Counted from the stretch's first letter, positions 1-8,951 are shown. The stretch: 58,728 nucleotides of DNA from an uncultured Bacilli bacterium (GCA_934163035.1 CAKPJX010000006.1:1-58728), one strand, 5' to 3'. Program-made: numbers and translations. Notes: generated by a model from the letters alone, not told the origin.

Positions 1-1
1 A

Positions 2-163
2 AATGTTAAAGGGATAGCTACTGATTTATATAAAGCACTTAAAAGAACTTTAGGATTAAATGTAGATAAAAATCAAGAGTATGATTCATATGAATTTAAA
101 AATCTTAGTAAAAAAATTAATAAGAAATATGAGAAAAATAAATCTGATGATTTTGAATTATAA
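2..163 (+). CDS. C-terminal end of unknown protein (5' truncated by window)
   Basis: An open frame runs from the window edge to a TAA at 161-163, giving 53 residues rich in Lys, Asn and Asp, with no start codon inside that explains it. I do not recognise the family. It is followed by a hairpin (169-197) and then by an integrase on the same strand, so it is probably the last cargo gene of the integrated element. Codon use is AT-rich like the rest. Only the tail is visible, so function cannot be assigned. Confidence 0.55.
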   Translation, partial: NVKGIATDLYKALKRTLGLNVDKNQEYDSYEFKNLSKKINKKYEKNKSDDFEL

Positions 164-168
164 CAAAT

Positions 169-200
169 ATAGGGATAGCACAAATAACTATCCCTATTAT
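169..200 (+). terminator. Hairpin after the truncated gene
   Basis: A perfect 10-bp stem (ATAGGGATAG at 169-178, CTATCCCTAT at 188-197) with a 9-base loop lies six bases after the stop codon at 161-163. The tail is only weakly T-rich, so termination is likely but not certain. Confidence 0.5.
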
Positions 201-228
201 TTACTTAATAAAAAATTAAGAATTGATG

Positions 229-258
229 GTAAAATATAGATGTATGTCGATATTTTAC
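229..258. repeat. Inverted repeat upstream of the integrase
   Basis: GTAAAATAT at 229-237 and ATATTTTAC at 250-258 form a 9-bp inverted repeat with a 12-base gap, ending nine bases before the integrase ribosome site. It could be an operator controlling int or a leader hairpin; the sequence alone does not decide. Confidence 0.4.
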
Positions 259-280
259 GGATAAGAAAAGGAGGAATGAA

Positions 281-1423
281 ATGTCCGTAAGAAAACTTAA
301 AGAAAATAAAATAACAAAAGATGGAAGATCATGGGTATTTATACAATATAGTAAAGGTTTAGATGGTAAAAGACATCAATATCAATCAAAAGCTTATATG
401 ACTGAAAATGAGGCATTACAAGCTGAAAAAGAATTTTTAAATAAATATAAAGATGTTGAAGTAAATCCACATATGACATTTAAAGAAGCCTACACTATAT
501 ATTATGAATATCAGAAAGATAAAATAAAAGATTCTACTCTTAAGACATATAGAGATAGAATCAAATATATGGGATTACTAGATAATGTAGAATTAGTAAA
601 CTTAGACTGGGATTTATATCAAAAATGGAGAGCACAAATCAATAAAACAAATCTCTGTGATAGATATAAAACAGATATTCAAAAATTTATAAAGCAAGTC
701 ATTAACTTTGCTGAAAAACAATGGGATTTTAATTTAAGAAAATTTTATAATAAATTAGAGCCTTTTAAAACTCCAGGAGCATTGAAGAAAGAAATGGATT
801 TTTACGAACCTGAAGAATTCTTTAAATTTATTTCAGTAGTTGATGATTTAAGATATAAATGTTTCTTTAAATTATTATATTATTGTGGATTAAGAAGGTC
901 TGAAGCAAGAGGGTTACAATGGAAACATATAGACTTTAAGAATAAACTTTTAACTGTTTCTCAACAAGTATTAAATCCTTCTAATTCTAATGCTAGTACA
1001 GAATGGTATATTTCTAGCACTAAAACAGAAGCATCAAATAGAACAATTCCAATAGCAACTACTCTATTAAATGATTTAGCAGAACTAAAAAAGTCAAATG
1101 AAAGAATAGCAAAATTCAAACAAACTTGGTTTGTACTTGGTGATGATGTTCCGATGGCTACAGGTAGAATGTACTTCTATAGAGATAAATATGCAGAAAA
1201 AGCTGGAGTAAGAAGAATTAGATTACATGACTTTAGACATTCATGTGCATCAGCTCTAATATCTGGCTCTGCTCCAATAACTGCTGTATCTAACTTTTTA
1301 GGTCATTCTGAAACTACTGAAACACTAGAAACTTATACTCATATGTTTAAAAAAGATCTTGCAAATGTACCAAAATTCTTTGACACATTAGAAAAAGACT
1401 TTAATGAAAAGTCTTCCGAATAA
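281..1423 (+). CDS. int: Tyrosine-type site-specific integrase
   Basis: This is a 380-residue tyrosine recombinase of the phage/ICE integrase type, which catalyses insertion and excision of a mobile element. Residues 1-60 look like the small N-terminal arm-binding domain, about 65-150 the SAM-like core-binding domain, and about 175-370 the catalytic domain. Visible catalytic residues are Arg205 (GLRRSE), Lys248 (STKTE), His316/Arg319 (LHDFRH), His342 (LGHSE) and Tyr352 (ETYTH), so the enzyme looks intact. AAAGGAGG ends five bases before the ATG at 281. The gene is the last plus-strand gene before chromosomal minus-strand genes begin, and arm-type repeats follow 31 bases after its stop. This suggests it sits at one end of an element extending left out of the window. 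Confidence 0.95.
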   Translation: MSVRKLKENKITKDGRSWVFIQYSKGLDGKRHQYQSKAYMTENEALQAEKEFLNKYKDVEVNPHMTFKEAYTIYYEYQKDKIKDSTLKTYRDRIKYMGLLDNVELVNLDWDLYQKWRAQINKTNLCDRYKTDIQKFIKQVINFAEKQWDFNLRKFYNKLEPFKTPGALKKEMDFYEPEEFFKFISVVDDLRYKCFFKLLYYCGLRRSEARGLQWKHIDFKNKLLTVSQQVLNPSNSNASTEWYISSTKTEASNRTIPIATTLLNDLAELKKSNERIAKFKQTWFVLGDDVPMATGRMYFYRDKYAEKAGVRRIRLHDFRHSCASALISGSAPITAVSNFLGHSETTETLETYTHMFKKDLANVPKFFDTLEKDFNEKSSE

Positions 1424-1454
1424 ACTATATTAAATTTATATAAACCATAGATTG

Positions 1455-1475
1455 TGATGGGTAGATGATGGGTAG
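1455..1475. repeat. Tandem TGATGGGTAG repeats, putative integrase arm sites
   Basis: Two exact copies of TGATGGGTAG (1455-1464 and 1466-1475) lie in tandem just after the integrase gene. ATGGGTA-type direct repeats beside int are typical arm-type binding sites in Gram-positive phages and ICEs. The assignment rests on this resemblance and position. Confidence 0.6.
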
Positions 1476-1477
1476 CG

Positions 1478-1496
1478 TTCTACCATATTTATAGAA
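1478..1496. other. Candidate attachment core (element right end)
   Basis: TTCTA (1478-1482) and TAGAA (1492-1496) flank a 9-base spacer immediately beyond the arm repeats, an arrangement compatible with a tyrosine-recombinase crossover core. The matching site at the other end of the element is outside the window, so the exact core cannot be proven. Confidence 0.3.
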
Positions 1497-1504
1497 AGCC
1501 CTTA

Positions 1505-1613
1505 TAAAACAAACAAAAAGTGGAGCCTTTCGGCTCCTTCAGGGGGTTCGGTTGAATATACTCCCACACATAATCGTGAGAGATATCGGCGTGATTAACA
1601 TCACGCATCTTAA
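1505..1613 (-). ncRNA. Putative structured RNA ending in a strong terminator
   Basis: On the minus strand a -10-like TATAAT (1620-1625), with a weak TAAACA 17 bases upstream, precedes about 100 bases that fold into three local hairpins. These are a 7-bp GCGTGAT/ATCACGC stem (1589-1606), a CTCTCAC/GTGGGAG stem (about 1560-1584), and GGAGCC-GAAA-GGCTCC (1522-1537) followed by a T-rich tail. It lies downstream of the GNAT fusion gene, so it could instead be that gene's 3' UTR and terminator. I do not recognise a known riboswitch or RNA class, and I saw no credible ORF within it. Confidence 0.35.
1510..1537 (-). terminator. Rho-independent terminator with GAAA tetraloop
   Basis: Minus-strand stem GGAGCC/GGCTCC closed by GAAA and followed by ACTTTTTGTTTG. 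It is the only good terminator downstream of the gene ending at 1701. Confidence 0.7.
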
Positions 1614-1700
1614 TCATAAATTATATTTTAAAAATTGTCAATTGTTTAAGAAAAATATCTAAAATTTTAATTAATTTGACACTAATATATACATTACAAA

Positions 1701-3086
1701 CTAAATATAAAATTCATAAATCTTATATAATAAATGAGGTTCTAAATGAGCAATAAACTTCTCCATATCTTGATCAATATACCAAAATGGAATTTCAACT
1801 CTTGTAAAGTGTAACTTTTTTGCGTACCTAACAGCCTCCTTATATAGCTTAGTACCAATTCCTTTTCTACGATATTCCTCAAACACATACAAGAATTGAA
1901 TAGTAAAATAATCATGATCCAAATAAGAACCATTAGTATCAGCAGGCTTTATTTTGGTGATTATAAAACCAGCTATTTTGCCATTTATATCATATACAAA
2001 ACAATTATTAGAAATGGTTCTATCACATAAAGATGCAAATTCCAACCTGCCAAGACCGCCAAGACTTAAAAATATATCACGTCGTAACTTAAACCGTTCT
2101 CTTTGAACCCCTCTCATCGCCCTAATAACAACTTCATAGTCTTCTACCCTAGACCTTCTTATCTCTTCCCTATAAGGTCTCTTTTTTATAGATATTATAG
2201 GTACCATAGCTTCTTCTTTTGATAAGCCATTACCACTAATATCACTAATAAAACCAATATCACTAACTGATACAATTAAATAATCACCAAAAAATTTACT
2301 ATCTTCCTTAAAAAGTTTTCTCTCAACCGCAACTTTCTTTGGCAAAACTAAAAAAGAATTACCAAATTCATTTACTAATCTCATTTTAAATTCTTTAAAA
2401 AGACTATCATCCATTTTAACAAAACATGAATTATTATTTATATATTTAATATCATTAATCAACCCAAATATATCAGAATAATCAGCTAAATTAATATGCT
2501 TTTTTACTACACTACCAAAATTACTAACAACAAAAATCAAACTATCTTGAATAGAATCAGCCAGGCTAGAAATAAAATCATTTATACTTTCCAATTTATT
2601 TTTTAAAGTTGTCAAATTCAAACCGTTAGCTTCAACCAAATCTTCAAAAGAAGCATATATCACTTTTTTATTAGAACCACTTGATAAATTTATAATGCGC
2701 TGATAAGCTTCATCACTTGACTTATAAGCCCCAAGCCCATAAGGAAAAATGCCATAGGCATTATAATCAGTATTTAGATTAATATTTTCAACTAATTTAT
2801 TACCAAACTCATTATAAATATTTTCTATATCAGAATCAAATGAATATGGAGCAACAGTTGTACTATAAACCAAGTTTTTAACAAGTATACTATCAATACT
2901 CAAATTATCTAAATGAGAAGTACTTAAACCATTATAGTTTAGAATAATAATATTTTTATATTCTTCTTCTTTTAATAATTGCTCTATCTTTCTCAAACAC
3001 GAGTAATTAGGCTTCATGCCAAAGTATCTCTCAAATGCTGAATAAACATTAGCAATACTCTTAACATTACTTGGATATATAATCAC
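1701..3086 (-). CDS. Degenerate phosphodiesterase-like domain fused to GNAT acetyltransferase
   Basis: This 461-residue protein has two parts. The last ~150 residues are a GNAT N-acetyltransferase domain: a strand (IQFLYV) leads into EEYRRKGIGTKLY, the acetyl-CoA pyrophosphate loop. The first ~290 residues have the layout of the alkaline-phosphatase/nucleotide-pyrophosphatase superfamily, but the signature residues are lost: the usual DGLG-like strand reads NYNGLS, and the usual ADHG metal motif reads VSNFG followed by HINLADYSDI. I infer a catalytically dead phosphodiesterase-like domain used for binding. The substrate of the acetyltransferase is unknown. The gene follows recG by about 20 bases and probably shares its transcript. 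Confidence 0.85.
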   Translation of the reverse strand: MIIYPSNVKSIANVYSAFERYFGMKPNYSCLRKIEQLLKEEEYKNIIILNYNGLSTSHLDNLSIDSILVKNLVYSTTVAPYSFDSDIENIYNEFGNKLVENINLNTDYNAYGIFPYGLGAYKSSDEAYQRIINLSSGSNKKVIYASFEDLVEANGLNLTTLKNKLESINDFISSLADSIQDSLIFVVSNFGSVVKKHINLADYSDIFGLINDIKYINNNSCFVKMDDSLFKEFKMRLVNEFGNSFLVLPKKVAVERKLFKEDSKFFGDYLIVSVSDIGFISDISGNGLSKEEAMVPIISIKKRPYREEIRRSRVEDYEVVIRAMRGVQRERFKLRRDIFLSLGGLGRLEFASLCDRTISNNCFVYDINGKIAGFIITKIKPADTNGSYLDHDYFTIQFLYVFEEYRRKGIGTKLYKEAVRYAKKLHFTRVEIPFWYIDQDMEKFIAHLEPHLLYKIYEFYI

Positions 3087-3105
3087 TACAGCTCAACTCC
3101 CTCTT

Positions 3106-5100
3106 CTACCCTTGTGTAATAGATTCAATAAGCTTTACCTTCAAAGGATCATTATCAAAAGCTTTATTCAACAAATATTCTTTTGAATCCTTCTTAGCTT
3201 GTAACAAAATTTTATAATCAGATCGTATATCTGCAATTTTAAAATTCATATCTCCACTTTGTCTAGTTCCAAAAAGATCACCATGACCCCTTAATTTAAA
3301 ATCCTCTTCACTAATTATAAAACCATCATCTACTTTTTCCATTATTTTTAATCGCTCAGTATCACTATCACTAATTAAAATACACTTAGACTTATCACTA
3401 CCCCTACCAACACGTCCTCTTAATTGATGAAGCGTAGAAAGACCAAATCTATCCGCATCAAATATAACCATTGTAGTAGCATTAGCTACATCAACACCAA
3501 CTTCAACGACAGTAGTAGAAATAAGAATTTGAATCTCATTATTTTTAAATTGTTCCATAATTATATCTTTAGCACCACTTGCCATCTTACCATGAACAAT
3601 ATCAATTCGGTAATACTCGCCAAAAGCCAATTTCATCTGATCCCTTAGTTTACAAACAGTTGCCAAATCAGAATTTTCACTTTCTTCAATTAATGGAGCA
3701 ATTACATATATTTGATGTTTTTTCTTTAACTCAACTAGCATTTCTTGTAATACATCTTTAATCTCACTATTCTTTTTAACTATAGTATCAACTTTTTGTC
3801 TTCCTTTAGGACGCTCTTTAATATTAGAAACATCCATATCACCGAAGATTGTAAGCGCATAAGTTCTTGGTATTGGAGTAGCACTCATATATAAAACATC
3901 CGGTTTTTTACCTTTATTCTGTAAATTAGCTCTCTGATGTACTCCAAAACGGTGTTGTTCATCAGTAATTACTAGACCCAAATTATTGTAATTAACTTCA
4001 TCTTGAATAAGTGCATGAGTACCAATCACCATAGAAATTGTACCATCACTTAAACCAGAATATATTCTAGCTTTATCCTTTTTAGAAGTAGATCCTGTCA
4101 ACAATTCTATATTTATATTCATACCCTTAGTAATATTTAACAAGTTGTTATAATGTTGACTTGCCAAAATTTCTGTTGGAGCCATTAAAGCACTCTGATA
4201 ACCACTAAAACTATTAGCGATCATCGCAATAAATGCTACTATTGTCTTACCACTACCAACATCACCTTGTAATAATCTATTCATTCTACTAGGCATTTCC
4301 ATGTCTGTAATAATTTCATCAATCGCCCTATTTTGATCAGTTGTTAATTCAAAAGGTAACCCTTTTATAAAATTATTAATTTTTTCTCTATCAATAACTC
4401 TACTTAAACCATTATTCTTTTTTCTATTTTGTAGTCGTAAATAATTAATTTTAAACATAAATACAAATAACTCTTCATACTTCAATCTAATCTTTACTTC
4501 TTTTAATTTTTCCAAAGTTGAAGGATTATGAATAATATTTAAAGCTGTCTTTTTATTCAAAAAATTATACTTTTCAATATACATATTAGGTATAAAATCA
4601 CTTATATCTCTACCACATACAAGTAATGCCATATTTATAAAAGTAGATAAATTTTTATTAGTAAGTCCACTAGTACAATGATATACTGGCTCTATTTTTG
4701 TTTTTCCCATTAAAAGACCTGTCTTAATATCAGAAGCTGTAACAACATTTTTAGTCTTATCAAACTTACCTATAACAATAACACTAGTACCAACAGTTAA
4801 TTGACTTTTTAGAAAGGCTCTATTAAATATAGATACTCCCACTACTCCAAAAGAACTAACAAGTCTAAAATTCATTTTATTAAGTCCTGCTTTAAAACGC
4901 ATTAAAATAGGCATACTTTCAATTTTACCATCAACTACAACCCTATCCCCATCTGAAGCAGCAGCCAAATTTGTCTGTTGTAAAATATCATATCTAAAAG
5001 GATAATGTGTAACTAAATCATCGACTGTATAAATATTTAATTTATTTAGTAAAGAAATGGCTTTTGGACCAACACCTTTTATATCTTTTAAATCCATCAT
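3106..5100 (-). CDS. recG: ATP-dependent DNA helicase RecG
   Basis: RecG is a superfamily 2 helicase that reverses stalled forks and branch-migrates Holliday junctions. The protein begins MMDLKDIKGVGPK, a helix-hairpin-helix-like start typical of RecG. It carries an OB-fold wedge, Walker A (GDVGSGKT), the DEQH box (ITDEQHRFG), the SATPIPRT motif, and motif VI (QLRGRVGRG). The frame is open to a GTG at 5193, but AAGGAAG at about 5110-5116 sits at normal distance from the ATG at 5100, so I choose that start (664 residues, close to the family norm). No domain is missing. Confidence 0.95.
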   Translation of the reverse strand: MMDLKDIKGVGPKAISLLNKLNIYTVDDLVTHYPFRYDILQQTNLAAASDGDRVVVDGKIESMPILMRFKAGLNKMNFRLVSSFGVVGVSIFNRAFLKSQLTVGTSVIVIGKFDKTKNVVTASDIKTGLLMGKTKIEPVYHCTSGLTNKNLSTFINMALLVCGRDISDFIPNMYIEKYNFLNKKTALNIIHNPSTLEKLKEVKIRLKYEELFVFMFKINYLRLQNRKKNNGLSRVIDREKINNFIKGLPFELTTDQNRAIDEIITDMEMPSRMNRLLQGDVGSGKTIVAFIAMIANSFSGYQSALMAPTEILASQHYNNLLNITKGMNINIELLTGSTSKKDKARIYSGLSDGTISMVIGTHALIQDEVNYNNLGLVITDEQHRFGVHQRANLQNKGKKPDVLYMSATPIPRTYALTIFGDMDVSNIKERPKGRQKVDTIVKKNSEIKDVLQEMLVELKKKHQIYVIAPLIEESENSDLATVCKLRDQMKLAFGEYYRIDIVHGKMASGAKDIIMEQFKNNEIQILISTTVVEVGVDVANATTMVIFDADRFGLSTLHQLRGRVGRGSDKSKCILISDSDTERLKIMEKVDDGFIISEEDFKLRGHGDLFGTRQSGDMNFKIADIRSDYKILLQAKKDSKEYLLNKAFDNDPLKVKLIESITQG

Positions 5101-5230
5101 AATACCACTTCCTTCTTGGCATATTATATCATAAATTCCCATTTTTTTTGACAAATAATTTAGATTTAACACACTAATTTTACATAAAATCACTGAATAT
5201 CAAATTTTTGTATTTTTTTATACTTTTTTG

Positions 5231-5259
5231 TTGACAAAAATAGAACTTTAGGTTAGTAT
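5231..5259 (+). promoter_or_regulatory. Consensus sigma-A promoter for a plus-strand RNA
   Basis: TTGACA (5231-5236), a 17-base spacer, then TAGTAT (5254-5259). The -35 is perfect and the -10 differs at one position. It points into an intergenic region with no ORF, towards the structured RNA at about 5266-5400. Confidence 0.65.
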
Positions 5260-5265
5260 AAGAAC

Positions 5266-5400
5266 TACCAATTCGGAATTAGGCGAATTGGTCGCTAGTA
5301 TCACACTAGCCAACCCCTTTTTATTCTTTTTAGAGGCTGTCCTCAGGGGGAACAGCCTCTTAGATTAAAAACTAAAAAGACGTTTGCCGACGTCTTTTTT
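5266..5400 (+). ncRNA. Putative small regulatory RNA
   Basis: About 135 bases downstream of a consensus promoter contain no ORF but four clear elements: a 9-bp stem ACCAATTCG/CGAATTGGT (5267-5292), a 6-bp stem GCTAGT/ACTAGC (5294-5310), a single-stranded CAACCCCTTTTT stretch (5311-5322), and a 9-bp stem AGAGGCTGT/ACAGCCTCT (5332-5360) with a GGGGG loop. A terminator (5374-5399) follows. The CCCC stretch is complementary to Shine-Dalgarno-like GGGG and also to the GGGGG loop, so a pseudoknot or antisense action on mRNAs is possible. It matches no RNA family that I recognise. The RNA runs convergent to nifJ. Confidence 0.5.
5374..5400. terminator. Bidirectional terminator between small RNA and nifJ
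   Basis: AAAAAGACGT (5374-5383) pairs with ACGTCTTTTT (5390-5399) around a 6-base loop. A and T runs on both sides allow it to end both the plus-strand RNA and minus-strand nifJ. Confidence 0.8.
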
Positions 5401-5417
5401 CGTGTAATTTTATAAAT

Positions 5418-8400
5418 TTATTTATTATCACTCAAATTCTTATAGTATTCATATCTATCAATAGCATTCTTTTTATTCTGCTCCAATAAACTAGTACTAT
5501 TTTTTGTAATTTTAGTAAGTGATTTATAGCGATCTTCACCTAAAATAAATTCATCATACTTAGAAAAATCAGCCTTACTATCAAGAATAAATTCTTCATT
5601 ATCAGGATTATAGTGAAATAAAGGATAATATCCAGCTTCTACTGCATTTTTTTCTTCTTTTAGTGAGTTTAATCCTTTAATAATACCATGAGCAATACAA
5701 GGTGCATAAGCAATAATTATTGATGGACCATCATAATTAGCAGCTTCTCTTAAAACTTTTATAGCTTGATTAGGATTAGCCCCAAGTGAAATAGTTCCTA
5801 CATAAACATGAGAATAACTAAGTGCAATACTTGCTAAATCTTTTTTAGCATTCCTCTTTCCTGATGATGAAAATTTAGCAACTGCTCCTATTCTAGTAGA
5901 CTTAGAAGTTTGACCACCTGTATTTGAATAAACCTCTGTATCTAAAACTAAAATGTTAGTATTCTCTTTAGTAGATAGAACATGATCAACTCCACCAAAA
6001 CCAATGTCATATGCCCAACCATCACCGCCTACCATCCATACAGACTTTGGACTAATAAACTTTTTTAATGATAATAACTCCATAATTTTTGTAGAATCAA
6101 CAATCTTAAGTAAATCATTAGCTGTATCTTCATTAATATTATTAGCATAATTTAAGTAAATATCTCTCTCACTTTTCTTAACTAAATCTATATTATTTTT
6201 AATTAAAGAAACAATTCTATCTTTCATAGTAAGATCAGCAATCTTCATACCATAACCAAATTCTGCATTATCTTCAAATAAAGAATTTTGCCATGGAATA
6301 GAATATGGCATAGAAGGAACAGAAGCTCCATATATAGAAGAACAACCAGTAGCATTAGCAATAACCATATTATCTCCAAATAATTGGGTTAAAAGCTTTA
6401 GATAAGCTGTCTCACCACAACCAGCACAAGCTCCAGGAAATTCAAATTTAGGATACCTAAATTGACTACCCTTAACAGTCGATATTGGCATAACTCTCTT
6501 TTCTGACACTTCGTTAAATAAATACTTATAATCATTATCTAACTTATCTTTTAATAATTCTTCCTTAGCTTTCATTATTAAGGCTTTTGCGCCTTTTTTA
6601 CCAGGACAAACATCAACACAAAGACCACAACCAGTACAATCAGGTATACTAATACCTATAGTATATTTTAGATTTTGATCTTTAATATTTGAAGGAATAA
6701 GTTTATCATTCAAAGAACTAACAGCATCTAATTGTTCTTTCTCATCTAATAAAAATGGTCTAATAACTGCATGTGGACAGACTAGGGAACATAAATTACA
6801 AGAAATACAATTTTGAGCTATATAACATGGCGCAGTTGAAGAAATATCTCTTTTGTCAAGCTTACTAGTACCAGCATCAAAACTACCATCAGCCATACTT
6901 AAAAAACTACTTACAGGTAAACTATCACCCTCCATACTATCAATAATTTCAAACAGACCTTTTGCTGTTGTAGGATACTCCTCAAAATTAGCATTGGGAA
7001 TTTTAACAGGAACTAAACTATCCAAACTATCTTCAATAGCCTTGATGTTTTTAGAAACTATATCCCCACTTTTATTTCCAAACTTAATTGCTAAATTTTC
7101 TTTTACTTTTCTAAGTGCAAAATCAAAATTAATTACTTTTCCTATCTTAAATATCAACACCTCCATAACAGCACTAATCTTATTACCAAGTCCATTATTA
7201 GAAGCAATACCATTAGCATCAATTATAAACATTTTAATATTTCTATTTTTTAGTATCTTCTTATCACGATCAGTAAGCATCGCAATAACTTGATCAGGAT
7301 TTTTATTAGTATTTAAAACAAATACACCCTTGTTTTTAATTTTATCTAAAATTCTAAGTCTCTTCAAATAAGAATCCTTAGTACAAACAACAAGTGAAGG
7401 ATTTTCTATATAATATGGAGAAGTAATTGGTCCTTTTCCAAATCGCATATGAGAAACAGTAACTCCCCCAGATTTTTTAGAATCATATTGAAAATATCCT
7501 TGAACATATGCATTCGAATAACTACCCGTAATTTTTAATAAGTCTTTAGAAGCACTAACCATACCATCACTACCAAATCCATAAATCAAAAATTCAACAT
7601 TTTGATTTGGTAAACGAAAACCATCATCATACTTTATAGATAAGTTAGTAACATCATCAACTATACCAACTGTAAAATTATTATGAACATCTCTAGTATC
7701 TAAAAAATCATATACTCCCTTAATCATAGCAGGAGTAGTATTCTTATTAGAAAGACCATATCTACCACCATAAACACTAACTCTAGCATCTATATCCTTT
7801 ATTGTTTTAACAACATCAAGATATAATGGTTCACCACTACTACCAGCTTCTTTAGTTTTATCTAAAACAGCAATTTTCTTTACTGACTTAGGTAAAACTT
7901 TTAAAAAGTGCTTTGCACTAAATGGTCTATATAAATGAACCTCTAGTAAACCAACGTTTTCATGTTTTTCAGAAGTTAAATAATTAACAACCTCACGAAT
8001 AGTCTCACAAACAGATCCCATAGCCACAATAACTTTATTAGCATTCTTGCTTCCATAATAATTAAATGGTTGATAATCATTACCAGTAATCTTATTAATT
8101 TCATTCATATATGAAGCAACTATATCAGGTAGTTGATCATAATACTTATTTCTAACCTCAGTAGCTTGAAAATAAATATCTTCATTCTGTGCAGTTCCTT
8201 TAATAACAGGATTAATATTATTAAGAGCCCTATTTCTAAATTCATTTAAACTTTTCTCATCAATTAAGTCTTTTAATTTATTAGTATCAATAACATCAAT
8301 CTTTTGAAGTTCATGACTAGTTCTAAATCCATCAAAAAAGTTAATGAAAGGAACTCTTCCTTTAATAGTTGATAAATGAGCAACCCCAGTTAAATCCATA

Positions 8401-8837
8401 ACCTGTTGTACAGATGAAGAAGCTAAAATAGCAAACCCAGTCGATCTAGTAGCATATATATCCTGATGGTCTCCAAATATTGAAAGAGCATGTGTAGCTA
8501 AAGATCTAGCAGCCACATTTATAACACATGGTAAAAGCTCACCTGCTATTCTATACATATTAGGAATCATTAAAAGCAGACCTTGACTAGCTGTATAAGT
8601 AGTAGTTAAACATCCAGATTGTAAAGAGCCATGAACCATTCCAATAGCACCAGCTTCAGATTCCATTTCAACTATTTTAACTGGTTGATTAAAGTAATTA
8701 AGTTTTCCCTCATTACTCCATTTATCCGTAAGTTCTGCCATTGGAGAAGCAGGCGTAATAGGATATATTCCTCCCACTTCTGTAAAATTATAAGAAACAT
8801 AACTACATGCTTCGTTCCCATCCATTATTCTTTTCAA
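5418..8837 (-). CDS. nifJ: Pyruvate:ferredoxin (flavodoxin) oxidoreductase
   Basis: This single-chain PFOR decarboxylates pyruvate to acetyl-CoA and CO2 and passes electrons to ferredoxin or flavodoxin, a central step of anaerobic metabolism. Domain order is the usual one: pyrimidine-binding domain I (GGIYPITPASPM), domain II, the gamma domain, two [4Fe-4S] motifs (CISCNLCSLVCP and CTGCGLCVDVCP), then the C-terminal TPP domain with GDGWAYDIGFGG and a proximal cluster region (GACAGCGE). The frame is open from an ATG at 8846, but that ATG abuts the GGGAGG at 8847-8852. The TTG at 8837 lies 9 bases from it and gives the family's usual MKRxMDGN start, so I choose it (1139 residues). Monocistronic. 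Confidence 0.95.
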   Translation of the reverse strand: MKRIMDGNEACSYVSYNFTEVGGIYPITPASPMAELTDKWSNEGKLNYFNQPVKIVEMESEAGAIGMVHGSLQSGCLTTTYTASQGLLLMIPNMYRIAGELLPCVINVAARSLATHALSIFGDHQDIYATRSTGFAILASSSVQQVMDLTGVAHLSTIKGRVPFINFFDGFRTSHELQKIDVIDTNKLKDLIDEKSLNEFRNRALNNINPVIKGTAQNEDIYFQATEVRNKYYDQLPDIVASYMNEINKITGNDYQPFNYYGSKNANKVIVAMGSVCETIREVVNYLTSEKHENVGLLEVHLYRPFSAKHFLKVLPKSVKKIAVLDKTKEAGSSGEPLYLDVVKTIKDIDARVSVYGGRYGLSNKNTTPAMIKGVYDFLDTRDVHNNFTVGIVDDVTNLSIKYDDGFRLPNQNVEFLIYGFGSDGMVSASKDLLKITGSYSNAYVQGYFQYDSKKSGGVTVSHMRFGKGPITSPYYIENPSLVVCTKDSYLKRLRILDKIKNKGVFVLNTNKNPDQVIAMLTDRDKKILKNRNIKMFIIDANGIASNNGLGNKISAVMEVLIFKIGKVINFDFALRKVKENLAIKFGNKSGDIVSKNIKAIEDSLDSLVPVKIPNANFEEYPTTAKGLFEIIDSMEGDSLPVSSFLSMADGSFDAGTSKLDKRDISSTAPCYIAQNCISCNLCSLVCPHAVIRPFLLDEKEQLDAVSSLNDKLIPSNIKDQNLKYTIGISIPDCTGCGLCVDVCPGKKGAKALIMKAKEELLKDKLDNDYKYLFNEVSEKRVMPISTVKGSQFRYPKFEFPGACAGCGETAYLKLLTQLFGDNMVIANATGCSSIYGASVPSMPYSIPWQNSLFEDNAEFGYGMKIADLTMKDRIVSLIKNNIDLVKKSERDIYLNYANNINEDTANDLLKIVDSTKIMELLSLKKFISPKSVWMVGGDGWAYDIGFGGVDHVLSTKENTNILVLDTEVYSNTGGQTSKSTRIGAVAKFSSSGKRNAKKDLASIALSYSHVYVGTISLGANPNQAIKVLREAANYDGPSIIIAYAPCIAHGIIKGLNSLKEEKNAVEAGYYPLFHYNPDNEEFILDSKADFSKYDEFILGEDRYKSLTKITKNSTSLLEQNKKNAIDRYEYYKNLSDNK

Positions 8838-8930
8838 GTAAATCATCCTCCCATAACAGTTATTATATACTAAGTATATTTTACAACACTTTATATTATT
8901 TTAACAAGTATCAGTAAAAGTAATTCAAAT

Positions 8931-8951
8931 TAAAAAAGTTCCAATCGGAAC
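8931..8951 (-). terminator. Terminator of the SGNH fusion gene
   Basis: Minus-strand GTTCC-GATT-GGAAC followed by TTTTTT, starting a few bases after the stop at 8956. Confidence 0.7.

Noticed and set aside
1540..1570. Possible tmRNA or tRNA T-arm (GGGGGTTCGG...CTCCC)
   Set aside because: The loop is far too long and no acceptor stem or CCA can be paired.
5101..5193. N-terminal extension of RecG to the GTG at 5193
   Set aside because: No ribosome site, and the ATG at 5100 with AAGGAAG gives the normal RecG start.
5266..5400. Fluoride or preQ1 riboswitch
   Set aside because: Core motifs of these classes are not present, and the only gene downstream on the plus strand is absent; transcription meets nifJ head-on.
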